Of a stretch of DNA of 64,000 nucleotides, positions 7,705 to 16,125 are shown piece by piece (position 1 is the stretch's first letter; every line of letters starts with the position of its first letter). This stretch comes from Pseudomonadota bacterium. GTDB lineage: Bacteria; Pseudomonadota; Alphaproteobacteria; Rhizobiales; Rhizobiaceae. The notes below the pieces were generated by a model that had not been told where the DNA came from, searched no databases, and saw only the letters and a program-made list of their open reading frames with translations. A program made the position numbers and the translations under genes. The stretch lies in assembly GCA_023451735.1 (NCBI GenBank), contig JAEXYH010000038.1, positions 62,001-126,000 of the forward strand, read 5' to 3'.

Positions 7705-8094
7705 GGAAGATACTCACAACATCAACTGGCCATCAGATAAGACTTGGTTTGCAGCGCTGCAAACCCGAAATGAAAGTCAGCGTCTTTTTCGCCTCCTGTG
7801 AGCCAAGGCTGCGAAGGCAACCGGGAAACCTCGCATGGCCGATTTGGCCACAATACAAACAGTCTTTGCCTGCGAGATGAGATCGAACGCGTCCTCGCCA
7901 TCAACCGTTTATGGCATCTCTCCAGTTTGAACAGCGCGATGATCTCGCCCATCACCTTCACCGCCAACCACCTCCACAGCATGCTTCATTCGCTTGTCAT
8001 GAACTTTGCCGATAGAGGGCTGGAAAACGCATCCGATGGCGTTGAGTCGCCGATGGAGCGGCAACCGGATCGGCAACGAGGCTTTGGGCCACGC
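7705..8094. other. 390-bp divergent intergenic region
   Basis: It separates the phosphatase and glycosyltransferase genes and must hold both promoters, but I see no convincing -35/-10 pair. From 7798 the glycosyltransferase frame is open, but the translation looks like non-coding sequence. Confidence 0.4.
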
Positions 8095-9147
8095 ATGACC
8101 AGAATTACCATCGTTACGGATGCCTGGTACCCGCAGGTGAATGGCGTCGTTCGCTCGATCGAGAACACCAACCGCGAACTGACGCGCATGGGCGTCGAGG
8201 TGGTCATGGTGACGCCGAAAGATTTCGCCAACATCCCCTGCCCCACCTATCCCGAAATCCGGCTTTCGGTGACCACATTCGCGCAGGTCGCAAGCGCCAT
8301 TGAAAAAACCCTGCCGACTGCCGTCCATATCGCCACCGAAGGTCCGCTCGGTATCATGGCCCGCCGCTGGTGCTTGAAGAACGATATGCCGTTCTCGACC
8401 AGCTATCACACCCGTTTTCCCGAATATGTCGCGGCCCGCTTTCCGGTGCCGATCCGTTGGATGCAGGCCTTCGTCCGCTGGTTCCATAATGCCGGCAACG
8501 GCTGCATGGTCGCCACCGCAAGCCTCGAGCGCGAGTTGTCGAAGATCGGCATCCGCAATCTCCTGCGCTGGAGCCGCGGCATAGATCAGACCACCTTCCA
8601 TCCGATGAACCTTGAGGAACGTCCTTTCGACCTGCCCCGCCCGATCTTCATGACGGTCGGTCGCGTCGCGGTGGAAAAGAACCTGCCCGCCTTCCTCGAC
8701 CTGGACCTGCCCGGCTCGAAAGTCGTGGTCGGTGATGGCCCTGCTCTGGCGGAACTGAAGAAACGCTACCCCCACGTCCTTTTCACCGGCATGAAGACCG
8801 GCGAGGATCTGGCTCGCGCCTATGCCCAGGCGGATGTCTTTGTCTTTCCCTCGAAGACTGACACCTTCGGCAACACAATTCTCGAAGCGCTCGCAAGCGG
8901 CGTCCCGGTCGCCGCCTATCCGGTCATGGGACCGGTGGACATCATCGAGGAAGGGTCAGGCGCCGGCGCACTGGACGACGACCTGCAAGCCGCGTGCCTG
9001 AGAGCACTCGGGTGTCGCCGCGAGGACGCAAGCCGGCTTGCCCGCCTCTACACCTGGGAAGCCGCCTCGAAACAGTTTCTCGGCAATGTCCTCAAGGCTC
9101 AGGCCAGCCGCCCATCGTCCAGCCATGCCTTGCCGGCCGCAGAGTGA
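8095..9147 (+). CDS. Glycosyltransferase family 4
   Basis: A 350-residue GT-B enzyme. It begins with the GT4 strand ITIVTDAWYPQVNGVVRSIE, where the glycine-rich donor/acceptor loop follows the first strand. The C-terminal domain has the nucleotide-sugar motif FVFPSKTDTFGNTILEALASG (about 260-280) with the EX7E-type acidic pair. The first half resembles the rhizobial mannosyl- or glucosyltransferases related to SqdX/PimB, which glycosylate lipids, but acceptor and donor cannot be assigned. ATG 8095 was chosen because family homology begins there; the ribosome binding site is weak (CGAGG about 15 bp upstream). Monocistronic by spacing. Confidence 0.8.
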   Translation: MTRITIVTDAWYPQVNGVVRSIENTNRELTRMGVEVVMVTPKDFANIPCPTYPEIRLSVTTFAQVASAIEKTLPTAVHIATEGPLGIMARRWCLKNDMPFSTSYHTRFPEYVAARFPVPIRWMQAFVRWFHNAGNGCMVATASLERELSKIGIRNLLRWSRGIDQTTFHPMNLEERPFDLPRPIFMTVGRVAVEKNLPAFLDLDLPGSKVVVGDGPALAELKKRYPHVLFTGMKTGEDLARAYAQADVFVFPSKTDTFGNTILEALASGVPVAAYPVMGPVDIIEEGSGAGALDDDLQAACLRALGCRREDASRLARLYTWEAASKQFLGNVLKAQASRPSSSHALPAAE

Positions 9148-9203
9148 CCGGCGTCTGCCGCCATCGCGGCTAGCATCTCGATGAATGCGGAAAGTGGAGT
9201 GGC

Positions 9204-9290
9204 TCAGCCGCTCCGGCCATCACGCTGGCGAAAATAGAGAACGCTGCCGACACCCAGACAGATAGCCGCGACGAGACCCACTACAATCAT
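9204..9290 (-). CDS. Predicted 28-residue single-span membrane protein
   Basis: A short ORF on the minus strand. ATG at 9290-9288 is preceded six bases earlier by a strong GGGAGG site (9297-9302 complement), and the frame ends in TGA at 9204-9206. The peptide begins MIVVGLVAAICLGVGSVLYF and ends in charged RQRDGRSG: one transmembrane helix with a basic cytoplasmic tail. Its only support is the ribosome binding site and the helix-plus-basic-tail pattern; function unknown. It lies in the 337-bp gap between the glycosyltransferase gene and der, convergent to the former. Confidence 0.5.
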   Translation of the reverse strand: MIVVGLVAAICLGVGSVLYFRQRDGRSG

Positions 9291-9413
9291 GATGATCCTC
9301 CCGATCATGAACCGGCGCGTCGGAAAACGCCGCCGAAAACGGCTTGCAGGTCCTCCAACCACACAAGCCTGAGTGGCAGTGCATCATGATTTTCTAAATT
9401 TAGCAAGTTTGAG

Positions 9414-9453
9414 CCCCGGCCTGCCGCTGGCGGACAAGCCGACAGCACCGGGG
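9414..9453 (-). terminator. Possible terminator of der
   Basis: CCCCGG (9414-9419) pairs with CCGGGG (9448-9453) with GC-rich inner pairing, 32 bp past the der stop. The tail on the minus strand is not U-rich, so this is tentative. The rest of the 9148-9484 gap shows only the 28-codon ORF. Confidence 0.35.
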
Positions 9454-9484
9454 ATCGGTCTAAAAGATGCGCGGAGAAAGACGC

Positions 9485-10912
9485 TCAGCGCTTCTTCCTG
9501 CGGTTCTCGAACGGGTTGTCGCCCGCCTTGAAATGGATGCGGATCGGCACGCCGGGCATCTGGAAATCGTTGCGCAGGCCGTTGATCATGTAGCGGATAT
9601 AGCTTTCCGGCAGGGCGTCGGGCCGCGTGCAGGAGACCATGAATGCCGGCGGGCGCGCCTTCACCTGGGTCATGTATTTCAGCTTCAGGCGGCGGCCGGA
9701 AACCGCCGGTGGCGGATGCTGGACCTGCGTGCCTTCCAGCCACTTGTTGAGCTTGGCTGTCGAGATGCGCTTGTTCCACACCCTGTCGGTCGCAATGATT
9801 TCCTGCATCAGCTTGTCGAGCCCGTAGCCCGTCTGGCCGGAAATCGGCACAGCGCGCAAGCCGCGCGCCTGCGGCAGCAGCCGCTCGGTCTTTTCGCGCA
9901 GCTCGGCCAGAACCGCCTGCGGATCCTCGATCAGATCCCACTTGTTGAAGGCGAGCACGGCGGCGCGGCCCTCGCGCAACACCAGGTCGGCGAGCTGCAG
10001 GTCCTGCTTTTCGAACGGGATCGTCGCATCGAAAACAATCACGACCGTCTCGGCAAAGCGGATCGAGCGCAGCGAATCCGCGACGGAAAGCTTTTCCAGC
10101 TTCTCGGTCACCCGCGCCTTGCGGCGCATGCCGGCCGTGTCGAACATCTTGATCGTGCGGCCGCGCCAGTCCCATTCAACCGAGATCGAATCGCGGGTAA
10201 TGCCCGCTTCCGGGCCGGTCAAAAGCCGGTCCTCTCCGAGAAACCGGTTGATCAGCGTCGACTTGCCTGCATTCGGTCGGCCGATGATGGCGACGCGCAG
10301 CGGCTTGGTCTCGTCATATTCCGCGTCATCGTCAGCCTCGTCGCCGAGAACCGAATCCCTGACGTCGACATCCGTTATCGCTTCGTCGTCGTCACCGTCA
10401 TCCGGGAACGCCCTCTCCTTGCCGATCGCCTCGACGATCGCGTCGCGCAGGTCGATCATGCCCTGACCGTGTTCGGCGGAGATCGGAACCGGCTCGCCCA
10501 AGCCCAGCGTGAAGGCGTCGTAGAAACCGCCGTCAGAACCCTTGGCTTCCGATTTGTTGGCGACGAGTACGACCGGCTTGCCGCTGCGGCGCAGAAGCTC
10601 GCCGAACGTCTTGTCGAGCGGCGTAAGTCCGGATTTCGCATCGACGACGAACAACGTCAGGTCCGCCTCGTCGATCGCGGCTTCCGTCTGGGCGCGCATG
10701 CGGCCTTCCAGCGTGTCGGCACCCGCTTCTTCCAGACCAGCCGTGTCGATAATGGTGAAGCGCAGGTCGACGAGCTTCGCATCGCCTGGACGACGGTCGC
10801 GGGTAACCCCCGGCGTGTCATCGACAAGCGCCAGCTTCTTGCCAACCAGACGGTTGAAAAGCGTGGACTTGCCGACATTCGGACGTCCGACGATGGCGAC
10901 GGTGAAGCTCAT
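9485..10912 (-). CDS. der: Ribosome-assembly GTPase Der (EngA)
   Basis: A 475-residue protein with two tandem GTPase domains and a C-terminal KH-like domain, needed for 50S subunit maturation. The first P-loop GRPNVGKSTLFNRL is at residues 9-22 with DTPGV, and NKSE is its G4. The second P-loop is GRPNAGKSTLINRFLG (about 211-226), with FDTAGMRRK and FNKWD. The KH domain ends in NPFENRRKKR. An acidic linker rich in Asp (about 175-200) joins the two G domains. It follows the YfgM-like gene by 34 bp; in gammaproteobacteria the order is yfgM-bamB-der, and bamB is missing between them here. Confidence 0.96.
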   Translation of the reverse strand: MSFTVAIVGRPNVGKSTLFNRLVGKKLALVDDTPGVTRDRRPGDAKLVDLRFTIIDTAGLEEAGADTLEGRMRAQTEAAIDEADLTLFVVDAKSGLTPLDKTFGELLRRSGKPVVLVANKSEAKGSDGGFYDAFTLGLGEPVPISAEHGQGMIDLRDAIVEAIGKERAFPDDGDDDEAITDVDVRDSVLGDEADDDAEYDETKPLRVAIIGRPNAGKSTLINRFLGEDRLLTGPEAGITRDSISVEWDWRGRTIKMFDTAGMRRKARVTEKLEKLSVADSLRSIRFAETVVIVFDATIPFEKQDLQLADLVLREGRAAVLAFNKWDLIEDPQAVLAELREKTERLLPQARGLRAVPISGQTGYGLDKLMQEIIATDRVWNKRISTAKLNKWLEGTQVQHPPPAVSGRRLKLKYMTQVKARPPAFMVSCTRPDALPESYIRYMINGLRNDFQMPGVPIRIHFKAGDNPFENRRKKR

Positions 10913-10946
10913 AGTATTTTCCTCAAGCCCTTATCCGGAACTGGAA

Positions 10947-11618
10947 TTAGGGCGCCTTGCCGGTAGCGGCGATATTGTCGAGCATGATTTGCGCGCGGTT
11001 GACGACATTGCGCGGTGCGCCCGCATCGTTGACGACCTGCTGGAACCACTGCTTGGCCTGCGGCATGTTTCCGGCCTTGTAGGCGGAAAGGCCGAGCGCC
11101 TCACGGGCGGAATTGGCGAGAACATGGCCCTGCGCCGAAAGGATTTCCGCTTCCGCAGCAACCTGTTCGTAAGTGCCGGTATCGACCAGAATGAAGGCGG
11201 CGCGCATCTTGGCGAGATCACGCACGGCCTGCGGCGCGGAATTGTCATTGCCGATCTGCTTGTAGGCTTCCACGGCTGCAGCCGCATCCCCCTTCGCCTG
11301 CTGCACGGAGGCGGCACGCATCTTCGCCAACACCGGATAGGCGCCCGTGCCGTCCTTCTCGATGGCACCGAGTGCAGCAAGCGCCTCGTCGTTCTTGCCC
11401 TCGGAGGCAAGTGTTAGCGCCGCAATGAACCTGTCGCCGGACTGCGAGGAATTGTGGTTTTCCCAGTATTCGAAACCGCGCCATCCGGCGGTGCCGACGA
11501 CGATTGCCACAGCAACACCGATCGCGATCTTGCCGTAACGCGCCCAGGCGTTCTTGAGCTGATCGGAGCGAAGCTCTTCGTTCACTTCACGGAAAAAACT
11601 GTCGTCGTTATGCGCCAT
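10947..11618 (-). CDS. YfgM-like tetratricopeptide membrane protein
   Basis: A 223-residue bitopic protein: cytoplasmic N-terminus FFREVNEELRSDQLKNAWARYG, one transmembrane helix (about residues 30-47) and a periplasmic alpha-helical TPR-like domain. This is the architecture of YfgM, an ancillary subunit of the SecYEG translocon that helps periplasmic chaperones receive secreted proteins. Position directly upstream of der on the same strand (34 bp) supports the family call. In alphaproteobacteria the protein is usually annotated only as a tetratricopeptide or DUF2133-type protein. Role in Sec traffic is inferred from the E. coli homologue. Confidence 0.75.
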   Translation of the reverse strand: MAHNDDSFFREVNEELRSDQLKNAWARYGKIAIGVAVAIVVGTAGWRGFEYWENHNSSQSGDRFIAALTLASEGKNDEALAALGAIEKDGTGAYPVLAKMRAASVQQAKGDAAAAVEAYKQIGNDNSAPQAVRDLAKMRAAFILVDTGTYEQVAAEAEILSAQGHVLANSAREALGLSAYKAGNMPQAKQWFQQVVNDAGAPRNVVNRAQIMLDNIAATGKAP

Positions 11619-11990
11619 CGAAGTCTCCGGCCCGCTTCAAGGGGCCAATCCGGGGTCGGTCGTCCGTTCATCCGGCCAAGGCTTCGCCATGCGGCCGTGC
11701 GTTCGGTCGGAAAAGCGCCTTCTAGCCTATTTTCCATAGGATGTAAGGCCCCCCACGCAAAACTGATCGGCAACACCCTAATTCGGCGACAGGCCAGCCC
11801 GCCAGGGACCCGTCAACCACGCTTTGAAGCTGCAAATAATGGGAGTATGTTTCTCAGGGTGGAATTTCCAGCGACGATTTGTGTCTCTTCGCATATGGGG
11901 CTCCAGCATCAGCCCTCATTGTCGCCCCTGATCGGGAGACTGAATCTCGCCATTGTGAATACGTCGCGAGTGGATTGGGAGGTCGGCTCG
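11619..11990. other. 372-bp divergent intergenic region
   Basis: It separates the YfgM-like gene from the beta-barrel gene and contains both promoters. No repeat, RNA or small gene is evident. The frame of the downstream gene remains open through much of it, but the GGGAGG site at 11977-11982 and the signal peptide fix the start at 11991. Confidence 0.45.
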
Positions 11991-12641
11991 ATGCGAAGAC
12001 TTCACGCAGCTCTGGCTTTCGCCACACTGATTTCGATTCTATGCCCCTTGCCAGCCGATGCCGGAGATTGGCTCGACTGGCAATGGTATGGCATCACCGG
12101 CCCTTGTGACGACAAGTGCGCTGTGATGGTTTTCGGCGGCAAGTTCGTCGAAACGCCGATGGAAGACATTTTTCTTCACGGTGATCTGTCACCTTTCAAC
12201 TGGGAATACGGGGACAGCGGTTTTATCGGCTTTTCCGCCTCCCGCACGGTCGCAAGCTTCTGGCGGGAACGCTTTGCGATCGAAACCGAGCTTGGCGTCG
12301 GCAAGAGATTTGGCAGCATGCACGAATCCGAAGCCTGGGCAGCCCTGTTCCTTCGCTATCGCGATTTCCCCTGGAACGACTATATCTACACGACGGTGGC
12401 GGCCTCGACCGGCCTCAACTATGCGAGCGGCATCTCGGACGAGGAAAGGGCCCGCGCGGGAAATGATCGCGGCGACCGGCTCCTGCATTATCTCGCCCCG
12501 GAAATCACCTTCGCATTACCTGAGAACAAGTCGAGGGAACTGGTCATACGCTTTCACCACCGATCCGGTGCCTATGGCCTGATCAGCGATGCGGATGGGG
12601 GTGTCCAGTATCTGAGCGTGGGCCTTCGCTTGCGCTTCTAA
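11991..12641 (+). CDS. Outer-membrane beta-barrel protein, PagL-like (acyloxyacyl hydrolase fold)
   Basis: A 216-residue exported protein. Residues 1-24 form a signal peptide ending ADA. The mature part alternates polar and aromatic strands and ends in an outer-membrane C-terminal strand, VQYLSVGLRLRF. Near the C-terminus, IRFHHRSGAYGLISDADGG resembles the His-x-Ser active-site region of lipid A 3-O-deacylase PagL. The third PagL residue, a Glu after the Gly-Ile/Val turn, appears to be Gln here, so activity is uncertain. Two Cys (CDDKC) near the mature N-terminus may form a disulfide. GGGAGG eight bases upstream supports the start. Other eight-stranded barrels remain possible. Confidence 0.55.
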   Translation: MRRLHAALAFATLISILCPLPADAGDWLDWQWYGITGPCDDKCAVMVFGGKFVETPMEDIFLHGDLSPFNWEYGDSGFIGFSASRTVASFWRERFAIETELGVGKRFGSMHESEAWAALFLRYRDFPWNDYIYTTVAASTGLNYASGISDEERARAGNDRGDRLLHYLAPEITFALPENKSRELVIRFHHRSGAYGLISDADGGVQYLSVGLRLRF

Positions 12642-12764
12642 CCTCAAAAAACACCGATTGCAGACAAGCCGCAGCCTCGATGTTCCAAAAATCAAAGCTT
12701 CGCCTTATTCGGCGGTCAAGAGCACCGGCTATTGCCAGTCCGTACGAAGAATCAGGAATCGATA

Positions 12765-13781
12765 ATGCGCTTTGCTCCCTTGGCCACCCTGTTCGCCGCC
12801 CTTACCGTCTCGACCGGTGCGATGGCCGAGAACATGGCGCAAAGGCCGAAGCAGTTGCTGATGATCTCCTTCGACGGCGCAGGGTCGAACGCGCTCTGGC
12901 AGCGCAGCCGCGATTTCGCCCGCAACAACAACGCGCATTTCACCTATTTTCTCTCCTGCACCCTGGTCATCCCGCGCGCCGACAAGAGCCGTTACCAAGG
13001 GCCGGACAAAAAGGCCGGCCGGTCCAATATCGGCTTTGCGCAGGACGTTCCCGAGGCGAAGGAACGTCTCGACCATATCTGGCAGGCACATCAGGAAGGC
13101 CACGACATTTCGAGCCATACCTGCGGCCATTTCGACGGCAAGGACTGGTCGCAAGCGCAGTGGCAGCAGGAAATGGCAAGCTTTCACGACGTGATGACCA
13201 ATGCCTGGAAGTCGATCGGCGCGTCTGCCGACGAGCCGCAGGGCTGGCGTGACTTCGTCGGCAACGACATTCGTGGTTTCCGCGCCCCTTATTTCTCCAC
13301 CAGCGCCGGCATGACGCAGGCCGAAAAGAAGGCCGGCTTCCAGTATGACGCGAGCCTTGTTACCAAGGGCCCGCTGATGCCGGAAACCAAGGGTGGCCTC
13401 ATCCGCTTCGGCTTGCCGCTGATCCCCGAAGGGCCGCAGCAGCGGCCGATCATCGCCATGGACTACAATCTCTTCATCCGCCATTCCGGCGGCATCGACA
13501 ATCCCAGCCGCTCGACCGAATTCGAGGAGCGCGCCTATTCCGCCTTCCGCGCCGCATTCGACAGACAATACGAGGGGGATCGCATTCCCATGCAGATTGG
13601 CTTGCATTTCGTCGAGATGAATGCCGGCGCCTATTGGCGGGCGATGGAAAGGCTTGCCTCCGAGGTCTGCAACAGGGCCGACGTCGCCTGTGTCAGCTAC
13701 AGCGAGGCGATCCGCATTCTCGATGAGCGCCGTTCTTCAGCTGGCCGCGACGCCGAGGACGGCAGCAGTTCCGCCGGATAA
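12765..13781 (+). CDS. Periplasmic polysaccharide deacetylase-like protein
   Basis: A 338-residue protein with a signal peptide (residues 1-21, ending AMA) and a divergent NodB-type barrel. The metal-site motifs are recognisable: MISFDGAGSNALW (TFDD-like strand with a single Asp), ISSHTCGHFDG (HxxxH motif, His-Thr-Cys-Gly-His) and IRGFRAPYFSTS (RxPY motif). The mature protein should act in the periplasm, perhaps on a surface polysaccharide or peptidoglycan sugar. ATG 12765 was preferred to TTG 12732 because it opens directly into the signal peptide and has AGGA upstream. The VanZ gene follows 109 bp later. Confidence 0.75.
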   Translation: MRFAPLATLFAALTVSTGAMAENMAQRPKQLLMISFDGAGSNALWQRSRDFARNNNAHFTYFLSCTLVIPRADKSRYQGPDKKAGRSNIGFAQDVPEAKERLDHIWQAHQEGHDISSHTCGHFDGKDWSQAQWQQEMASFHDVMTNAWKSIGASADEPQGWRDFVGNDIRGFRAPYFSTSAGMTQAEKKAGFQYDASLVTKGPLMPETKGGLIRFGLPLIPEGPQQRPIIAMDYNLFIRHSGGIDNPSRSTEFEERAYSAFRAAFDRQYEGDRIPMQIGLHFVEMNAGAYWRAMERLASEVCNRADVACVSYSEAIRILDERRSSAGRDAEDGSSSAG

Positions 13782-13890
13782 CGCAGCAAAACACCTCACC
13801 GCATGCGCTCACGCGATATTCATTCCTTTTCGTTAAAGCCGTTCGCTTTTGTCGCTTTCGGCCTTCTCGCGTTCACGATATGACAGGTTC

Positions 13891-14262
13891 ATGACAAGAC
13901 TGATGGCGTCACGCCTTTTCAAATTTCTACCATGGCTGGCGCTCGCCGCCATCGTCTTCGTGACGGTGTCGCCGATCCGCATGCGACCACAGGATTTTGC
14001 CTCCGTGGATATCGATCGCGCTGGCGCCTTTGCCGTAATGGCGCTGCTTTTCGTACTCGCCTATCCGCGCCAATGGCTGCTCTGCGCCATTTTGCTGATC
14101 GTCGGAGCAGGCAGCATTGAACTGCTGCAGGTCCTATCCCCCAGCCGCCATGCCCATCTCGACGACGCCGCGGTCAAGGCGGCGGGGGCTGCCATCGGCT
14201 GCTTGTTCGGTTGGACGATCAATCGCATGCTCACCCGTTTCCGCCAGCCCGCTGCGGCCTGA
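13891..14262 (+). CDS. VanZ-family membrane protein
   Basis: A 123-residue integral membrane protein with four hydrophobic segments: about 10-27, 44-60, 66-82 and 97-113. The motif ELLQVLSPSRHAHLDDAAVKAAGAAIG is the VanZ signature, whose SxxRxxxxxD core is conserved in the family. VanZ members are associated with teicoplanin tolerance in Gram-positives and with cell-surface polymer loci in proteobacteria, but no activity is known. GACAGG is upstream of ATG 13891, and the in-frame ATG at 13849 would add a poorly fitting polar extension. Confidence 0.75.
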   Translation: MTRLMASRLFKFLPWLALAAIVFVTVSPIRMRPQDFASVDIDRAGAFAVMALLFVLAYPRQWLLCAILLIVGAGSIELLQVLSPSRHAHLDDAAVKAAGAAIGCLFGWTINRMLTRFRQPAAA

Positions 14263-14724
14263 CTGTACGCTGTCAGCGATTCTCCGCGAGCAACAGCGCA
14301 CCCATCGCCCGTGGACAGAACCTCTCCTTCCCGTAAATTCGCGTCCGATATTTCAACCACTTCCATCTTTTTCATCCCCGCCTCGTCCCCGCATCAAAAA
14401 ACCGGCGGCATAATCGGCGTGTCATCGGATGGGAAACCGGGTTCGCGAACCGGCCTCCTCAACGGGCGAAGAGCTAGGTTCCGGTGGTGATCGCAGCCGA
14501 TGCAATCGGAGGAACTGACAAGTCCTCCACGAGCATCGGAAGCGGTCGGGGCAGGCAAAGCCTGAAATACCCACTGCCACTAAATACCCGCCTGCCCTTT
14601 CCTTCAGGGTAGATCGCACCGGCCAACTCTCGATGATCAGGCCTAAGCGCTCTCCAAAACGCAGAACCGCGCCGGATCGACAAATCCGGCGCGGCCAAAA
14701 CTGCTTGCAATTTTCCGTTTCGGA
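14263..14724. other. 462-bp gap between convergent vanZ-like and bacA genes
   Basis: No convincing gene. It contains a 12-bp perfect palindrome GGTTCGCGAACC (14440-14451) inside the larger CCGG/CCGG context, and the bacA terminator hairpin (14667-14694). Several short frames exist but lack ribosome binding sites and protein-like composition. Confidence 0.45.
14667..14694 (-). terminator. Hairpin terminator of bacA
   Basis: CCGCGCCGGAT (14667-14677) pairs perfectly with ATCCGGCGCGG (14684-14694) around a 6-base loop, 30 bp after the bacA stop. The minus-strand tail is GTTCTGCGTTTT, only moderately U-rich. Confidence 0.6.
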
Positions 14725-16002
14725 TCAGGTCGGCTTGTTCGCCGCCATCTCGCCACCCTCGGCTTCGCGAAGCAGATAATTCTGATCGATTTGCGGCAGC
14801 GGACCACCATCGATCGTCGCCTCGAACGCCTTCAGGCGCTTGTAGATTGACATTAACTCGACGATGGTCGTCCAGGAATTGATGAGATACTGGAACGATC
14901 CCCTCACCTGATCGAACACGTTGCCCACCTGCGTAAAGACCCCGAGTGTGATTTTGCCGGCCGCAATGGAGGGTATCAGGACAATCAAGCTATAGAGATT
15001 GTCGGCCTGTAGATAGAAAATACGGGCGATGTTGAAATAAAGGTAGTGGAAATAAAGCCGGAAATAATTCTTCCGAACATTTCCAAACAGCTCCTGTACG
15101 GTGGCAGGCTGGGCACGATCCTCGTGATCTTCACCATAGACCAACTCCTTACGGAAGGCAGCTTCGACGCGCTGATTGCGAAACTCCAGACCAGGCAACT
15201 TAATGCCGACAAGGGCCAGGAATCCGGTACCAAACACCGACCAGACAATCGCCGCCCACACCAGAGCATGCGGAATTTCGCCAACGATGGGCAACTCGCT
15301 GATTGTCTCGGAAAATGTGAAAAGAACCGGCATAAAGGCAATCAGCGTCATGACGGCGCGAACAAGCCCCACACCAAGACTTTCGACCGTGCTGGAAAAC
15401 CGCATCGTATCTTCCTGCACACGCTGCGAGGCGCCCTCGATATGCCGAAGCCTGTCCCAGTTAGCCATGTAGAACTCGTTCATCGCCGTGCGCCAGCGGA
15501 AGATATAATGGCTCACAAAGAAGAGGTTCAGAACACTCACCGTGATGGAAACGAAGGCAATGCCCGTGATACCCAGCAGGCCCGAATATAGCTGCTCTAC
15601 CGTAACCGGAGCGGTTTTCGCCAGCGCCTGCTGGATAAGGTCGTAATAGGGACCATACCAAGCATTGAATGCGACGCTGACCTGGACGGAAAAGTAGGTC
15701 GCGAAAATGATGAGAGATGTGCCGAGGATCGACCACAGCTGCCACCGGTGCGGAGCAAACCAGAACCAGAAGGCGGCGAATATCACGGTTGCGGCCAAAT
15801 AGTAGGCATAAAACCAGAGATATGCGGAGTTCCAGAACAACGAGACCCCAATTGATGCAGCGTCGCTGGCAGGGGCAGGAGCAAGCCCGATCATTGATCC
15901 CATCTGACTGCCACCTGAGTACCAGGAGCCAATGACGAGAATGCACCAGAGTAATGCTGATGGAAAAAATAAACTTGGGCGGGGAAAGAAGGAATGGAAC
16001 AC
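14725..16002 (-). CDS. bacA: Peptide transporter BacA/SbmA
   Basis: A 425-residue inner-membrane protein of the SbmA/BacA family, a proton-driven dimeric importer of peptides, including bleomycin, microcins and, in legume symbionts, plant NCR peptides. It resembles only the membrane half of an ABC exporter and has no ATPase domain. Hydrophobic segments start at about 10, 60, 95, 145, 215, 240 and 340. Family landmarks include FRWRTAMNEFYMANWDRLRHIEGASQRVQED (about 170-200) and FGNVRKNYFRLYFHYLYFNIARIFYLQ. The rhizobial protein also affects very-long-chain fatty acylation of lipid A. Monocistronic; convergent to the VanZ gene. Confidence 0.92.
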   Translation of the reverse strand: MFHSFFPRPSLFFPSALLWCILVIGSWYSGGSQMGSMIGLAPAPASDAASIGVSLFWNSAYLWFYAYYLAATVIFAAFWFWFAPHRWQLWSILGTSLIIFATYFSVQVSVAFNAWYGPYYDLIQQALAKTAPVTVEQLYSGLLGITGIAFVSITVSVLNLFFVSHYIFRWRTAMNEFYMANWDRLRHIEGASQRVQEDTMRFSSTVESLGVGLVRAVMTLIAFMPVLFTFSETISELPIVGEIPHALVWAAIVWSVFGTGFLALVGIKLPGLEFRNQRVEAAFRKELVYGEDHEDRAQPATVQELFGNVRKNYFRLYFHYLYFNIARIFYLQADNLYSLIVLIPSIAAGKITLGVFTQVGNVFDQVRGSFQYLINSWTTIVELMSIYKRLKAFEATIDGGPLPQIDQNYLLREAEGGEMAANKPT

Positions 16003-16125
16003 GGAGCGGGGGCTTTCCTGAGTTCGGAGCTGCGGGGTGCGGTGTTAGGCCGGGAAATTATGGCAATCGCGTGGATGCGGCAATGGCCGCGCCGCTTTGT
16101 TACGCATTTGTAACCACGTTAGTTC

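Noticed and set aside
7798..8094. A 99-codon extension at the N-terminus of the glycosyltransferase
   Set aside because: Not protein-like in composition and family homology begins at 8095.
9467..10966. A 499-codon frame on the plus strand opposite der
   Set aside because: Antisense shadow of the Der GTPase, Arg-rich and without motifs.
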